Source: an uncultured Clostridia bacterium
Lineage (GTDB): Bacteria > Bacillota > Clostridia > Oscillospirales > Oscillospiraceae
Assembly (NCBI GenBank): GCA_947307365.1
Contig: CAMZIY010000007.1
Coordinates: 1-36,904 of the forward strand
DNA: 36,904 nt
Direction: 5' to 3'
The position numbers and the translations under genes were made by a program. The notes beneath the pieces are model-generated. The model had not been told where the DNA came from. It searched no databases and worked only from the letters and a program-made list of their open reading frames with translations. Shown here in pieces: positions 1 to 7,847 of this stretch. The first letter of the stretch is position 1, and the number at the start of each line of letters is the position of its first letter.

Positions 1-585
1 ATGATCATCGGCTGCGCCGGCGGCGGCTCCAACCTGGGCGGCCTCATCGCACCCTTCATGGGCGCCAAGCTCCGGGGTGAGGCGGATTACCGCATCATCG
101 CCGTGGAGCCTGCGTCCTGCCCCAGCTTCACACGGGGCGTGTACGCCTACGACTTCTGCGACACCGGCAAGGTCTGCCCCCTGGCGAAAATGTATACCCT
201 GGGCAGCGGCTTCATCCCCGCCCCCAACCACGCCGGCGGCCTGCGGTACCATGGCATGAGCTCCATCCTGTCCCAGCTCTACGCGGACGGTTACATGGAA
301 GCCACTTCCGTCGTCCAGACCGACGTGTTCCAGGCAGCGGAAGAATTCGCCCGGGTGGAGGGCATCCTCCCCGCCCCTGAGAGCGCCCATGCCATCAAGG
401 TGGCTATGGATGAGGCGAAGAAGTGCAAGGAGACCGGCGAGGAAAAGACCATCGTATTCGGTCTCACCGGCACCGGCTATTTCGATCTGGTAGCCTATCA
501 GAAATACAACGATGGCCAGATGAGCGATTATATCCCCACAGATGAAGAGCTCAAGGCCAGCTTTGCCACCCTGCCGAAGATGTAA
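1..585 (+). CDS. TrpB2-type tryptophan synthase beta chain, 3' part (5' end cut by window)
   Basis: This is the C-terminal 194 residues of a PLP-dependent TrpB-like enzyme, which condenses indole with serine to give tryptophan. The open frame runs off base 1; its first ATG is internal, because the visible protein begins at the phosphate-binding loop (GCAGGGSN, residues 4-11), which lies mid-protein in this family. The later GGLRYHG and GLTGTGYFDL stretches fit the TrpB2 subgroup, the longer paralogue often found away from a trp operon. No trpA or other trp gene follows: a strong hairpin comes 18 bases after the stop and an unrelated methyltransferase after that. The family call is firm; TrpB2 rather than TrpB1 is inferred from the residue pattern. 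Confidence 0.85.
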   Translation: MIIGCAGGGSNLGGLIAPFMGAKLRGEADYRIIAVEPASCPSFTRGVYAYDFCDTGKVCPLAKMYTLGSGFIPAPNHAGGLRYHGMSSILSQLYADGYMEATSVVQTDVFQAAEEFARVEGILPAPESAHAIKVAMDEAKKCKETGEEKTIVFGLTGTGYFDLVAYQKYNDGQMSDYIPTDEELKASFATLPKM

Positions 586-602
586 GCTTTTATTTCCTTC
601 GG

Positions 603-641
603 ACGCGGTACGGGCAAGGCCCGTACCGCGTTTCCGTTTTT
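603..641 (+). terminator. Rho-independent terminator after trpB2
   Basis: A perfect 13-bp stem (arms 603-615 and 619-631, loop AAG) is followed by TTCCG and five Ts (637-641). It lies just past the trpB2 stop codon and only about 16 bases before the start codon of the next gene. Confidence 0.8.
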
Positions 642-657
642 CTATGGAGGTAAACAG

Positions 658-1440
658 ATGGATTATCTGGAAGAATACTACAACAGTTTTAATGAGGATG
701 GACGGCTGCTCTCCAGGCATGGGCAGGTGGAATACCTGACCACCATGCGGTATATATCCGAATGTCTTTCCGGTTTCTACCGGCCACACATACTTGAAGT
801 TGGGGCTGGTACCGGCCGATACAGCGTGACCCTGGCAAAACAGGGCTACCCCGTGACCGCCGTAGAGCTGATCTCCGGCAATCTGGAACAGCTGAAAGGC
901 AAGCTCGACGGTTCTGAGCCACTCACTGCTTTGCAGGGCAACGCGCTGGATCTGTCTGCATTTCCCGATGCATCATTTGAATTGACCATGCTGCTGGGAC
1001 CCATGTACCATCTGTATACCCGGGAGGATAAGCTTCATGCCCTCGCTGAGGCTGTTCGGGTAACAAAACCGGGAGGGTATATTCTGACCGCGTACTGCAT
1101 GAATGAAGCGACAGTCATCCAGTACGTATTCGGCGCGAACCATCTGCAGGAGGTAAAAGATCTGGATATGCTCACACCGGACTGGCACTGCAAGAGTGAG
1201 CCGAAGGAAATCTTTGAACTGATCCGAACGGAAGAGATCGCTGCGCTGGATGCGGAATTTCCTGTTGAACGGATCAAGCTGGTCGCCACGGACGGAGCGA
1301 CCCGTTACCTGCGGGAATTGATCGACGCCATGAATGATGAGACCTTTTCCCAATGGATCGAATATCACTTCGCAGTCTGTGAGAGGCAGGATCTGATCGG
1401 GGCTTCCCACCACACTCTTGATATTCTCCGCAAACGATAA
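658..1440 (+). CDS. class I SAM-dependent methyltransferase
   Basis: A 260-residue soluble methyltransferase of the Rossmann-fold (Methyltransf_11/25-like) type. Motif I, EVGAGTGRYS, is at about residues 47-56, the acidic strand-2 end (TAVELI) follows, and the post-I/motif III region (LLGPMYHLY, then VTKPGGYIL) is typical of small-molecule methyltransferases. Nothing indicates the substrate. The start is supported by TGGAGG at 645-650, seven bases before the ATG. It sits right behind the trpB2 terminator, so expression depends on read-through or on a promoter I could not identify. Its 3' end meets the leftward gene at 1491 across a shared hairpin. Confidence 0.85.
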   Translation: MDYLEEYYNSFNEDGRLLSRHGQVEYLTTMRYISECLSGFYRPHILEVGAGTGRYSVTLAKQGYPVTAVELISGNLEQLKGKLDGSEPLTALQGNALDLSAFPDASFELTMLLGPMYHLYTREDKLHALAEAVRVTKPGGYILTAYCMNEATVIQYVFGANHLQEVKDLDMLTPDWHCKSEPKEIFELIRTEEIAALDAEFPVERIKLVATDGATRYLRELIDAMNDETFSQWIEYHFAVCERQDLIGASHHTLDILRKR

Positions 1441-1473
1441 AAGGCGCCGGAAGCGTTTTCACGCTTCCGGCGC
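1439..1473 (-). terminator. terminator between convergent genes
   Basis: A perfect 13-bp stem (1444-1456 with 1461-1473, loop TTTC) lies between the methyltransferase stop and the stop of the leftward gene at 1491. On the minus strand the stem is followed by CTTTTA, a usable U-tract. On the plus strand the tail is only AATTC, so it is mainly the terminator of the efp-side operon. Confidence 0.75.
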
Positions 1474-1490
1474 AATTCAATACAGGAATC

Positions 1491-1988
1491 TTACTCCTTA
1501 TCCTTCTCGCAGCAGCACTTCTCGTCGCCGTCGTCCCCGGCGCAGCAGCACTCGCCGTCCTCGCCGTCGTCCTCGTCAAACTCAAACTCCAGCTTCTCGC
1601 CGCACTTGGGGCACTTGAAGGAATCGTAGTTCAGGATTTCCTCATCCAGGGAGATCTCAGCGCCGCACTTGGGGCAGGTGACCTCATAGAAAACGGGTTC
1701 TTCGTCCTCGTCCTCATCGCAGTCACAGCAGCACTCGTCCTCATCCTCGTCTTCGTCGTCCACTTCCTCCAGGAAGTCTTCCACGTCGGCCAGATCATCG
1801 GAGATCTGATCAATCTCCTCCGCCAGATCCAGGGCGTTCTCATTCAGGTCGGCGATCTCCTGAGCCACGTCGCCCAGCAGATCCACGATGGCCTTCAGAA
1901 GCTTGCCTTCGTTCTTGCCCTCATCCAGCTTCATGCCTTCGCAAAGCCCCTTGAGATAAGCGGCTTTTTCGGTGATGTTCATTTCCAT
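1491..1988 (-). CDS. acidic CD1247-type zinc-ribbon protein with Cys triplets
   Basis: A 165-residue, very acidic protein. Residues 1-75 are predicted helical (ITEKAAYLKGLCEGMKLD onward) and match the N-terminal domain named after C. difficile CD1247, found widely in Clostridia. A zinc ribbon follows with two CPKC knuckles at 105-108 and 126-129. Around it are unusual cysteine clusters: CCCDC at 86-90, CCC at 147-149 and CCC at 158-160, embedded in runs of Asp and Glu. It lies 44 bases behind efp and probably shares its transcript; AAAGGA precedes the ATG. The function is unknown. Metal binding is inferred from the cysteines, and regulation of gene expression would be speculation. Confidence 0.75.
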   Translation of the reverse strand: MEMNITEKAAYLKGLCEGMKLDEGKNEGKLLKAIVDLLGDVAQEIADLNENALDLAEEIDQISDDLADVEDFLEEVDDEDEDEDECCCDCDEDEDEEPVFYEVTCPKCGAEISLDEEILNYDSFKCPKCGEKLEFEFDEDDGEDGECCCAGDDGDEKCCCEKDKE

Positions 1989-2032
1989 TGTCTGTTCCTT
2001 TCTGCCGGAATCGGATCCGGCTTTGCCTATCC

Positions 2033-2596
2033 TCAGCCCTTGGCCCGTTCCAGATACTCGCCGGTGCGGGTATCGATCTTGATGCGGTCCCCGGGGTTGA
2101 TGAACAGAGGCACCTTGACTTCGGCGCCGGTCTCCACGATGGCGGGCTTGGTCACGTTGGTGGCAGTATCGCCCTTGAAGCCGGGGTCGGTCTCGGTGAC
2201 CTCGAGCTCCACAAAGTTGGGAGGCTCAATGCCGAAGATACTGCCCTTATAGGACATGATCTTGCAGACCATGTTTTCCTTGACGAACTTAAAGCCGTCG
2301 GGCAGCATACCTTCATCGATAGGCACCATGTCATAAGTCTCGGGGTCCATGAAGTAGTACAGGTTGCCGTCGTTATAACTGTACTCCATATCCTTCCGGT
2401 CAACATAGGCGTTCTCAAAGCGCGCAGTGGGATTGAAGGAGGTCTCAACGACCGCGCCGGTGATGACATTTTTCATCTTCGTGCGGACAAAGGCTGCCCC
2501 CTTGCCGGGCTTTACATGCTGGAACTCCACCACCTGCATAACTTGTCCGTCCATTTCAAAGGTCACGCCGTTTCTGAATTCACCAGCAGAGATCAT
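2033..2596 (-). CDS. efp: translation elongation factor P
   Basis: A 187-residue EF-P, which binds ribosomes stalled at polyproline between the P and E sites and promotes peptide-bond formation. The full three-domain length is present. The N-terminal loop reads [10 protein letters not shown] with Lys32 at the tip, the position modified in Bacillus-type EF-P. The C-terminal signature region ([19 protein letters not shown]) is intact. No modification enzyme (EpmA/EpmB or YmfI type) is recognisable nearby. It has its own promoter at 2641-2669 and is likely co-transcribed with the zinc-ribbon gene downstream. The pepP-efp order is common in Bacillota. Confidence 0.97.
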   Translation of the reverse strand: MISAGEFRNGVTFEMDGQVMQVVEFQHVKPGKGAAFVRTKMKNVITGAVVETSFNPTARFENAYVDRKDMEYSYNDGNLYYFMDPETYDMVPIDEGMLPDGFKFVKENMVCKIMSYKGSIFGIEPPNFVELEVTETDPGFKGDTATNVTKPAIVETGAEVKVPLFINPGDRIKIDTRTGEYLERAKG

Positions 2597-2640
2597 AAAT
2601 CAAGAGTCTCCTCTCCATGTATTAGATTCAAATCTGAGTT

Positions 2641-2669
2641 ATTTTATACCGGAATACGGAAATTTGCAA
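2641..2669 (-). promoter_or_regulatory. sigma-A-type promoter of efp
   Basis: On the minus strand, TTGCAA (2664-2669), a 17-base spacer, then TAAAAT (2641-2646). It lies in the 102-bp gap between the aminopeptidase stop and the efp start. The flanking sequence is AT-rich, unlike the surrounding coding DNA. Confidence 0.6.
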
Positions 2670-2698
2670 GATAAAATCCCGGATGCGCGCATATTATT

Positions 2699-3766
2699 TT
2701 ACAGGATCAGCAATTCCTTGGGGGCCAGCGTGATATCCTCGCAGCCGTTTTCCTTCAGGATGATCACATCCTCGATCCGCACGCCGAACCGGCCTTCCAG
2801 ATAGATCCCCGGCTCTGCGGAGATCACGGCGTTCACCGGCATGGGATCCTTGCCGGAGGGCCCGGCAGTGGGCGCCTCGTGCACGTCCAATCCGACGCCA
2901 TGGCCGAAACCGTGACCGAAGCAGTCCCCGTATCCTGCGTCCTGGATGACCTTCCGGGCGATCCCGTCCACTTCCGCGCCGGTCATCCCGGCCTTTGCGC
3001 CGCTGATCGCCGTTTTCTGAGCCAGCAGAACGGTCTCATACACCTTCCGCATCTCCTCCGTGGCGCTGCCCACGGCGACGGTACGGGTCATATCGGAGCA
3101 GTACCCGCCCAGACGGCAGCCGAAATCCATGGTGAGAAAATCTCCGCTGCGGATCTCCACGTCCCCGGGGACGCCGTGAGGCATGCTGCTTTTGACCCCG
3201 GTGACTACGATGGGCTCAAATGAAACGCCGTCCGCCCCTTCCCGCAGCATGCGGTAGATCAGCTCTGCGGCGACCTGACGCTCGGTCATGCCGGGCCGGA
3301 TCAGGTCCAGCACCTGAACAAGGGCTTTCTCCGCAATGCGCTGGGCTCGGATGAGATGATCCAGTTCCTCCTGATCCTTGACCGTACGCAGATCGGTGAA
3401 GAGCTGCTGGGCGGGCTTCAGTTCCCCGTGGAGCTTCTGCTCCCAGCTGCGGTATTCTCCCAGACTCATGGCGCCTTCCTCGATCCCCAGGGTTTTGATC
3501 CCCAGGCGGTCGATCTCCGCGTTCAGCTTCGCATCATAAGCCCGCTGCATATCCACCATGTCCACCGCCGCACCTTTGATGCTCTTTTTCGCGGCCTCGA
3601 TATACCGGGAATCAATGAAGAAAAAGGCTTCTTTCCGGGTGACAAGGGCCATACCGGCCGAGGAGGGAAAGTCTGTGGCATATTTCCGGTTGGAAGGGCT
3701 GGTCACCAGCATGGCGTCCAGGCCGTATTCTTCCAGTTTCCCCTGAATCGCTGCAAAATGGTTCAT
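2699..3766 (-). CDS. pepP: Xaa-Pro aminopeptidase, M24 family
   Basis: A 355-residue cytoplasmic metallopeptidase that removes an N-terminal residue preceding proline. It has a creatinase-like N-terminal domain (about 1-125) and the pita-bread catalytic domain. The dinuclear metal ligands are all visible: two Asp in TMDFGCRLGGYCSDMTRTV, His in GHGFGHGVGLDVHE, Glu in ISAEPGIY and Glu in GVRIEDVIIL. The start ATG at 3766 is preceded by AAAGGA. It has its own promoter (3803-3831), with a second promoter for efp just after its stop. PepP versus the dipeptidase PepQ cannot be decided from sequence alone; the N-domain length and the efp neighbour favour an aminopeptidase. Confidence 0.9.
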   Translation of the reverse strand: MNHFAAIQGKLEEYGLDAMLVTSPSNRKYATDFPSSAGMALVTRKEAFFFIDSRYIEAAKKSIKGAAVDMVDMQRAYDAKLNAEIDRLGIKTLGIEEGAMSLGEYRSWEQKLHGELKPAQQLFTDLRTVKDQEELDHLIRAQRIAEKALVQVLDLIRPGMTERQVAAELIYRMLREGADGVSFEPIVVTGVKSSMPHGVPGDVEIRSGDFLTMDFGCRLGGYCSDMTRTVAVGSATEEMRKVYETVLLAQKTAISGAKAGMTGAEVDGIARKVIQDAGYGDCFGHGFGHGVGLDVHEAPTAGPSGKDPMPVNAVISAEPGIYLEGRFGVRIEDVIILKENGCEDITLAPKELLIL

Positions 3767-3802
3767 TCATCATACTTCCTTTATTCTGGATTTTCTATTT
3801 TC

Positions 3803-3831
3803 AATATAACACCCGACGGCGTGTTTGTCCA
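3803..3831 (-). promoter_or_regulatory. sigma-A-type promoter of the aminopeptidase gene
   Basis: Minus strand TGGACA (3826-3831), 17-base spacer, TATATT (3803-3808); 10 of 12 consensus bases match. It lies 37-65 bases upstream of the ATG. Confidence 0.65.
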
Positions 3832-3870
3832 TACGGATGACCGTTCATCATTCGATACCCGGAGGTGCGT

Positions 3871-4620
3871 ATGTCTTTTACCTTCATCCCTGCCTGCGGA
3901 GAGGATCAGCTCAGCCTATTTGACTCCCCCGGAAGACCGTCAGCTACGCTGGCTTACTCTCTGGACCGGCCGTTCCCCGCGCCTCGCACCCCGCTGCGGG
4001 GCGGGTGCATGATCCTGGGCGGGCGGATCCGTTCGGCTCGGGCCGCAGAGACCGCCAACGAATGCCGCCGCCGGGGCATCGGCACAGTGGTGTGCGGTTT
4101 CTCTCCCTGCCCCGGGCTGGAGCTGCTGCGTTTCTGCGAGGTCCTGCGCCGCCGGGGCATCCGGTGCGTGATCACGGAGCGGTGCTGGCAGGAAGGCTGC
4201 GGAGCAGCCATGCTCCTGTCCACCGCCATATCCGGCGGTACGCTTCGCCGGCGGATGGAGGAGGCCCTGTCCCGCTGCGGAGAGGTATACCTCGACCTGG
4301 AACGGACCCGGCGGATCTTTACCCTTCCCAGTCCCGACGGCGAAGGCAGGCAACTCAGTCCCGCGGAACAGGAGCGGCTTTCCGTGGAGGCGGAGAGCGG
4401 ATTCTTCTCCCCGGATCTTCAATGCAAGGTGTGGGTGTTGCGCAGGGATGAAGGCGTTTGCTTCGTCCTGTACGACGATCCGGATACCCTGCGGTGTAAG
4501 ACCGATCTGGCCATGGAACTGGGGATCCGGAAGGGATTCCTGCTCATGAACGGCGAATGGAGCTGCGAAGACCTGGAACAGCTCCGCCAGGCAGACAAAA
4601 ACCCGGCTATCCGAAGATAA
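3871..4620 (+). CDS. conserved-looking protein of unknown function
   Basis: A 249-residue soluble protein that I do not recognise. The start is set at ATG 3871 because GGAGG lies at 3861-3865, five bases upstream; an in-frame GTG at 3865 lies inside that Shine-Dalgarno. The middle (about 46-130) alternates strands and helices in a Rossmann-like way: GGCMILGGRIRSARAAE, then GTVVCGFSPCPGLELLRF, then GIRCVITERC. The C-terminal third is mixed alpha/beta (CKVWVLRRDEGVCFVLYDD). There are no membrane segments or signal peptide. A nucleotide-binding, SLOG-like fold is possible but not shown. Its last codons form one arm of the terminator shared with rpsU. It stands alone between leftward operons and I saw no clear promoter for it. 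Confidence 0.7.
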   Translation: MSFTFIPACGEDQLSLFDSPGRPSATLAYSLDRPFPAPRTPLRGGCMILGGRIRSARAAETANECRRRGIGTVVCGFSPCPGLELLRFCEVLRRRGIRCVITERCWQEGCGAAMLLSTAISGGTLRRRMEEALSRCGEVYLDLERTRRIFTLPSPDGEGRQLSPAEQERLSVEAESGFFSPDLQCKVWVLRRDEGVCFVLYDDPDTLRCKTDLAMELGIRKGFLLMNGEWSCEDLEQLRQADKNPAIRR

Positions 4621-4629
4621 CCGGGTTTT
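4598..4629 (-). terminator. bidirectional terminator with a UUCG tetraloop, partly inside coding sequence
   Basis: Arms 4598-4611 and 4616-4629 pair over 14 positions with one mismatch, closing the four-base loop 4612-4615. Read leftward the loop is C(UUCG)G, an exceptionally stable tetraloop, and the stem ends in five Us just after the rpsU stop at 4636. Read rightward it ends in four Us. The left arm encodes the last residues of the rightward gene. Confidence 0.85.
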
Positions 4630-4635
4630 GTGCAC

Positions 4636-4821
4636 TTAATAGTATCTCTTATTTTTATTCTTGCGCGCGGCCTCGGATTTCTTGCGGCGCTTGACGCTGG
4701 GGCTCTGGTAGTACTCCTTCTTCCTCAGGTCAGCCAGCACGCCAGCCTTGGCGCAGCTTCTCTTAAATCTCTTGAGGGCACTGTCCAGCGACTCGTTTTC
4801 CTTGACTCTGACTTCCGACAC
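4636..4821 (-). CDS. rpsU: 30S ribosomal protein S21
   Basis: A 61-residue, strongly basic protein with the S21 pattern: [20 protein letters not shown], then a basic C-terminal half ending in [10 protein letters not shown]21 sits near the 3' end of 16S rRNA and aids initiation. The start is GTG at 4821, preceded by a strong GGAGGGAGGG; no in-frame ATG fits better. It is a single-gene unit bounded by its own perfect promoter (4858-4886) and the tetraloop terminator (4598-4629). The yqeY gene that often follows rpsU in Bacillota is absent. Confidence 0.96.
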   Translation of the reverse strand: MSEVRVKENESLDSALKRFKRSCAKAGVLADLRKKEYYQSPSVKRRKKSEAARKNKNKRYY

Positions 4822-4857
4822 TCTTATCCCTCCCTCCGATGGGCCATTAGCTTGTGT

Positions 4858-4886
4858 ATTATAGTCCCATTCTCATGCCTTGTCAA
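4858..4886 (-). promoter_or_regulatory. perfect-consensus sigma-A promoter of rpsU
   Basis: Minus strand TTGACA (4881-4886), exactly 17 bases, then TATAAT (4858-4863): all 12 consensus bases match. The -35 box lies inside the 3' end of leuS, whose stop is at 4873, so rpsU is transcribed from within the leuS tail. Confidence 0.85.
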
Positions 4887-7425
4887 GGGTTTTCGGCTTG
4901 AGGATGAGATTAACCAGCTTATTTTTCACCGTAATGGTCCGGACCAGTTCCATGCCCTCCATCATGCGGCTGATCTTCTCATCCGCCAGGGCGGCCTTGA
5001 TCATAGTCTCCTCATCTGCATCCGCCGGAATGGTCACGGTAGCCCGAAGCTTGCCGCCTACCTGTACGGCGATGGTCTTCTCCGACTCCGTCATCCGGCG
5101 CTCATCCCACTCCGGCCAGGCCTGCCGGCAGCACAGTCCCTCGCCGCCCATATGCTCCCACAGTTCCTCTGCGATATGGGGAGTAAAGGGGCTCATGAGC
5201 TTCAGCAGGGCCATATAGTCCGCCCGGTTCAGTCCCTTTTCATAGAACTCGTTCACCAGGGACATCATGGCCGCGATGGCGGTGTTGAACTTCATGGATT
5301 CGATATCCTCGGAGACCTTGCGGATGGTGCGGTGGATGGAGGCTTCATTCTCCCGGGAGTAGCTGTCGCCGGGTTTCACCTTCTGCTCCAGGTTCCAGAC
5401 CCGGTCCAGGAACCGCTTGCTCCCCTTCACGGCGGTATCCTGCCAGGGGGCGGCCTTTTCAAAATCGCCGATGAACATGATATACAGGCGCAGTGTATCC
5501 GCCCCGTACAGATTGACGATGTCGTTGGGATTGATCACGTTCCCCAGGGATTTGGACATCTTTACGATGGGATGATCCGCCATCTCGCCGTACTGCTGGA
5601 CAAGATGCTTCCGCGCGCCTTCTTCTCCGCCGCATTCGGCTTTCAGCCGATCCTGTTCCGCCGGATCCAGATTATCAAAGTTCCGGGGATTCAAACCCAG
5701 GATCATCCCGTGGCTGGTCCGCTTGGCATAGGGCTCCTTGGTGGGCACCACGCCGATGTCATAGAGGAACTTATGCCAGAAGCGGGAATACAGCAGATGC
5801 AGCGTGGTATGCTCCATTCCGCCGTTGTACCAGTCCACCCGATCCCAGTATTTGAGGGCGTCCTTCCCCGCCAGGGCCTCGTCGTTGTGGGGGTCCATAT
5901 ACCGCAGAAAATACCAGCTGGAGCCCGCCCACTGGGGCATGGTATCCGTCTCGTGTTCCGCAGGTCCTCCGCACTTGGGGCAGGTGCACTTCACCCAGTC
6001 TGTCATGTGCGCCAGGGGGCTTTCGCCGGTATCCGTAGGCTCATAGCTCTTCACGTCCGGCAGAAGCAGCGGAAGATCCTTTTCGTCCATGGGCACCCAG
6101 CCGCATTTGGGGCACTTGATAATGGGGATGGGCTCGCCCCAATAACGCTGCCTCGAGAAGACCCAGTCTCTCAGCTTGAAGTTGACTTTCTCTTCTCCGA
6201 TCCCCTTCTCCGTGAGCCAGCGGATCATGGTGGGGATCGCGTCCTTCACGCTGAGACCGTTGAGGAAGCCGGAATTCACCATACGGGCGTTCTCGTCCTT
6301 GTCCACAAAAGCTTCCTTGGTGACGTCGCCGCCCTGGACCACCTCGATGATGGGAAGATCAAAAGATCTGGCAAATTCCCAGTCCCGCTGATCGTGGCCG
6401 GGCACGGCCATAATGGCGCCGGTGCCATAGGTGGAAAGGACGTAGTCGGAAATGAAGATCGGGATCTCGCCCCCGGTGGTGGGGTTCACGGCGCTCACGC
6501 CTTCCAGCACCACGCCGGTCTTGTCCTTGGCCATCTCCGTGCGCTCAAAGTCGGATTTCCTGGCCGCTTCCGCCTGGTAGGCGCGGACGGCATCTCCGTT
6601 CCGCAGTTTGCCCTCTTCCAGCCACTTGTTCACCAGGGCATGCTCCGGACTCATGACCATATAGGTCGCGCCGAACATGGTATCCGGGCGGGTAGTGAAG
6701 ATCAGCATATCGTCTCCGGCAGTGGTCTTGAAGGTGACCTCCGCGCCGGTGCTGCGGCCAATCCAGTTCCGCTGCTGGATCTTGACCCGCTCGATATAAT
6801 CCAGGTCGTCCAGATCATCCAGCAGCCGCTGGGCGTATTGGGTGATCCCCAGCATCCACTGGCTCTTTTCCTTCCGGACCACCGGGGAACCGCAGCGCTC
6901 GCATACGCCGTTGACCACTTCCTCATTGGCCAGGACGCACTTGCAGGAGGTGCACCAATTCACCGGCATGCTGGCTTTATACGCCAGGCCCTTTTTGAAC
7001 ATCTGCAGGAAGATCCACTGGGTCCACTTGTAATACTTGGGATCCGTGGTATCCACTACCCGGTCCCAGTCGAAGGAAAAGCCCAGCATCTTCAGCTGAG
7101 AAGTAAAGCGTTCGATATTCTTCCGGGTCACGTCCTTGGGATGAACGTGGTTCTTGATGGCGTAGTTCTCCGTGGGCAGGCCGAAAGCGTCGTACCCGAT
7201 GGGGAACAGCACATTGTAACCCTGCATCCGCCTCTTGCGGCAGATGATGTCCATGGCGGTATAGGGTCTGGGATGACCCACATGGAGCCCGTCCCCGGAG
7301 GGATAGGGAAATTCGATCAGCCCGTAAAACTTCGGCTTATCGCTGTCGTTGGAGGCGGCGTTGGTCTTGTTTTCCTCCCAGACCTGCTGCCATTTTTTCT
7401 CGATGCTGTGAAACTCGTACTTCAT
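4873..7425 (-). CDS. leuS: leucyl-tRNA synthetase
   Basis: An 850-residue class Ia synthetase that charges tRNA-Leu and edits misactivated amino acids. The HIGH box appears as HVGH at 48-51 (context [11 protein letters not shown]), the KMSKS loop is at 622-626, and the CP1 editing domain carries [19 protein letters not shown]. Two cysteine pairs (WCTSCKC and CERCGSP) mark a zinc-binding insert near residue 160, and another pair (CPKCGW) lies near 440. Length and order are those of a normal bacterial LeuRS. It lies 21 bases behind rsfS and seems to end the long leftward operon. I see no T-box leader, which fits transcription from upstream. Confidence 0.98.
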   Translation of the reverse strand: MKYEFHSIEKKWQQVWEENKTNAASNDSDKPKFYGLIEFPYPSGDGLHVGHPRPYTAMDIICRKRRMQGYNVLFPIGYDAFGLPTENYAIKNHVHPKDVTRKNIERFTSQLKMLGFSFDWDRVVDTTDPKYYKWTQWIFLQMFKKGLAYKASMPVNWCTSCKCVLANEEVVNGVCERCGSPVVRKEKSQWMLGITQYAQRLLDDLDDLDYIERVKIQQRNWIGRSTGAEVTFKTTAGDDMLIFTTRPDTMFGATYMVMSPEHALVNKWLEEGKLRNGDAVRAYQAEAARKSDFERTEMAKDKTGVVLEGVSAVNPTTGGEIPIFISDYVLSTYGTGAIMAVPGHDQRDWEFARSFDLPIIEVVQGGDVTKEAFVDKDENARMVNSGFLNGLSVKDAIPTMIRWLTEKGIGEEKVNFKLRDWVFSRQRYWGEPIPIIKCPKCGWVPMDEKDLPLLLPDVKSYEPTDTGESPLAHMTDWVKCTCPKCGGPAEHETDTMPQWAGSSWYFLRYMDPHNDEALAGKDALKYWDRVDWYNGGMEHTTLHLLYSRFWHKFLYDIGVVPTKEPYAKRTSHGMILGLNPRNFDNLDPAEQDRLKAECGGEEGARKHLVQQYGEMADHPIVKMSKSLGNVINPNDIVNLYGADTLRLYIMFIGDFEKAAPWQDTAVKGSKRFLDRVWNLEQKVKPGDSYSRENEASIHRTIRKVSEDIESMKFNTAIAAMMSLVNEFYEKGLNRADYMALLKLMSPFTPHIAEELWEHMGGEGLCCRQAWPEWDERRMTESEKTIAVQVGGKLRATVTIPADADEETMIKAALADEKISRMMEGMELVRTITVKNKLVNLILKPKTLDKA

Positions 7426-7446
7426 CTTCCGACCAGCTTTCCTCAG

Positions 7447-7806
7447 TTATTCAGTGATCAGGGCGGAGATATCCACCTTTTCCGCGTCGCTCCACAGGCG
7501 CTCCAGGTCGTAGAACTTGCGGGTATCCTCTAGGAAAATATGCACCACAACGCAGCCGAAATCCAGAAGGACCCAGCCGCCGTCCCGGTATCCCTCATTA
7601 TGAAGGGGCGGCTCTCCCAGTTCGCTGAGCATTTTGCCCGTTTCGTCCGAAAGGGTCTTGATCTGGGTGGTGGAACCGGCGGTGCATATCACAAAGTAAT
7701 TCGCCAGGATCGTGATCTTCTCCGTTTTCAGCACAGTAATATCTCTGGCTTTTTTGCTGTCCAGCGCGCGGACGATCGCTTCCATGACCTCCTGGGGGGT
7801 GAGCAT
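7447..7806 (-). CDS. rsfS: ribosomal silencing factor RsfS
   Basis: A 119-residue DUF143/Iojap protein that binds L14 on the 50S subunit and blocks subunit joining under starvation. The typical core is present: KARDITVLKTEK, ANYFVICTAGSTTQIKTL, and GYRDGGWVLLDFGCVVVHIF. The start is placed at ATG 7806 (MLTPQEVME) because GGAGG lies eight bases upstream; an ATG two codons earlier is only two bases from that site, and further in-frame starts upstream lack one. It sits between the LCP gene and leuS in the usual nadD-yqeK-rsfS neighbourhood, with the LCP gene inserted. Confidence 0.93.
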   Translation of the reverse strand: MLTPQEVMEAIVRALDSKKARDITVLKTEKITILANYFVICTAGSTTQIKTLSDETGKMLSELGEPPLHNEGYRDGGWVLLDFGCVVVHIFLEDTRKFYDLERLWSDAEKVDISALITE

Positions 7807-7847
7807 AACCATATCCTCCGTTTCTATCCTGCACATGTGCACAGGGT

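Noticed and set aside
4630..7533. 967-codon open frame on the plus strand
   Set aside because: It is wholly antisense to leuS, which carries all class Ia motifs; long antisense frames are common in GC-rich DNA, and this one has no ribosome site or domain.
7830..7841. 12-bp perfect palindrome TGCACATGTGCA between the LCP gene and rsfS
   Set aside because: It is short, has no promoter beside it, and its position next to the LCP stop gives no regulatory reading.
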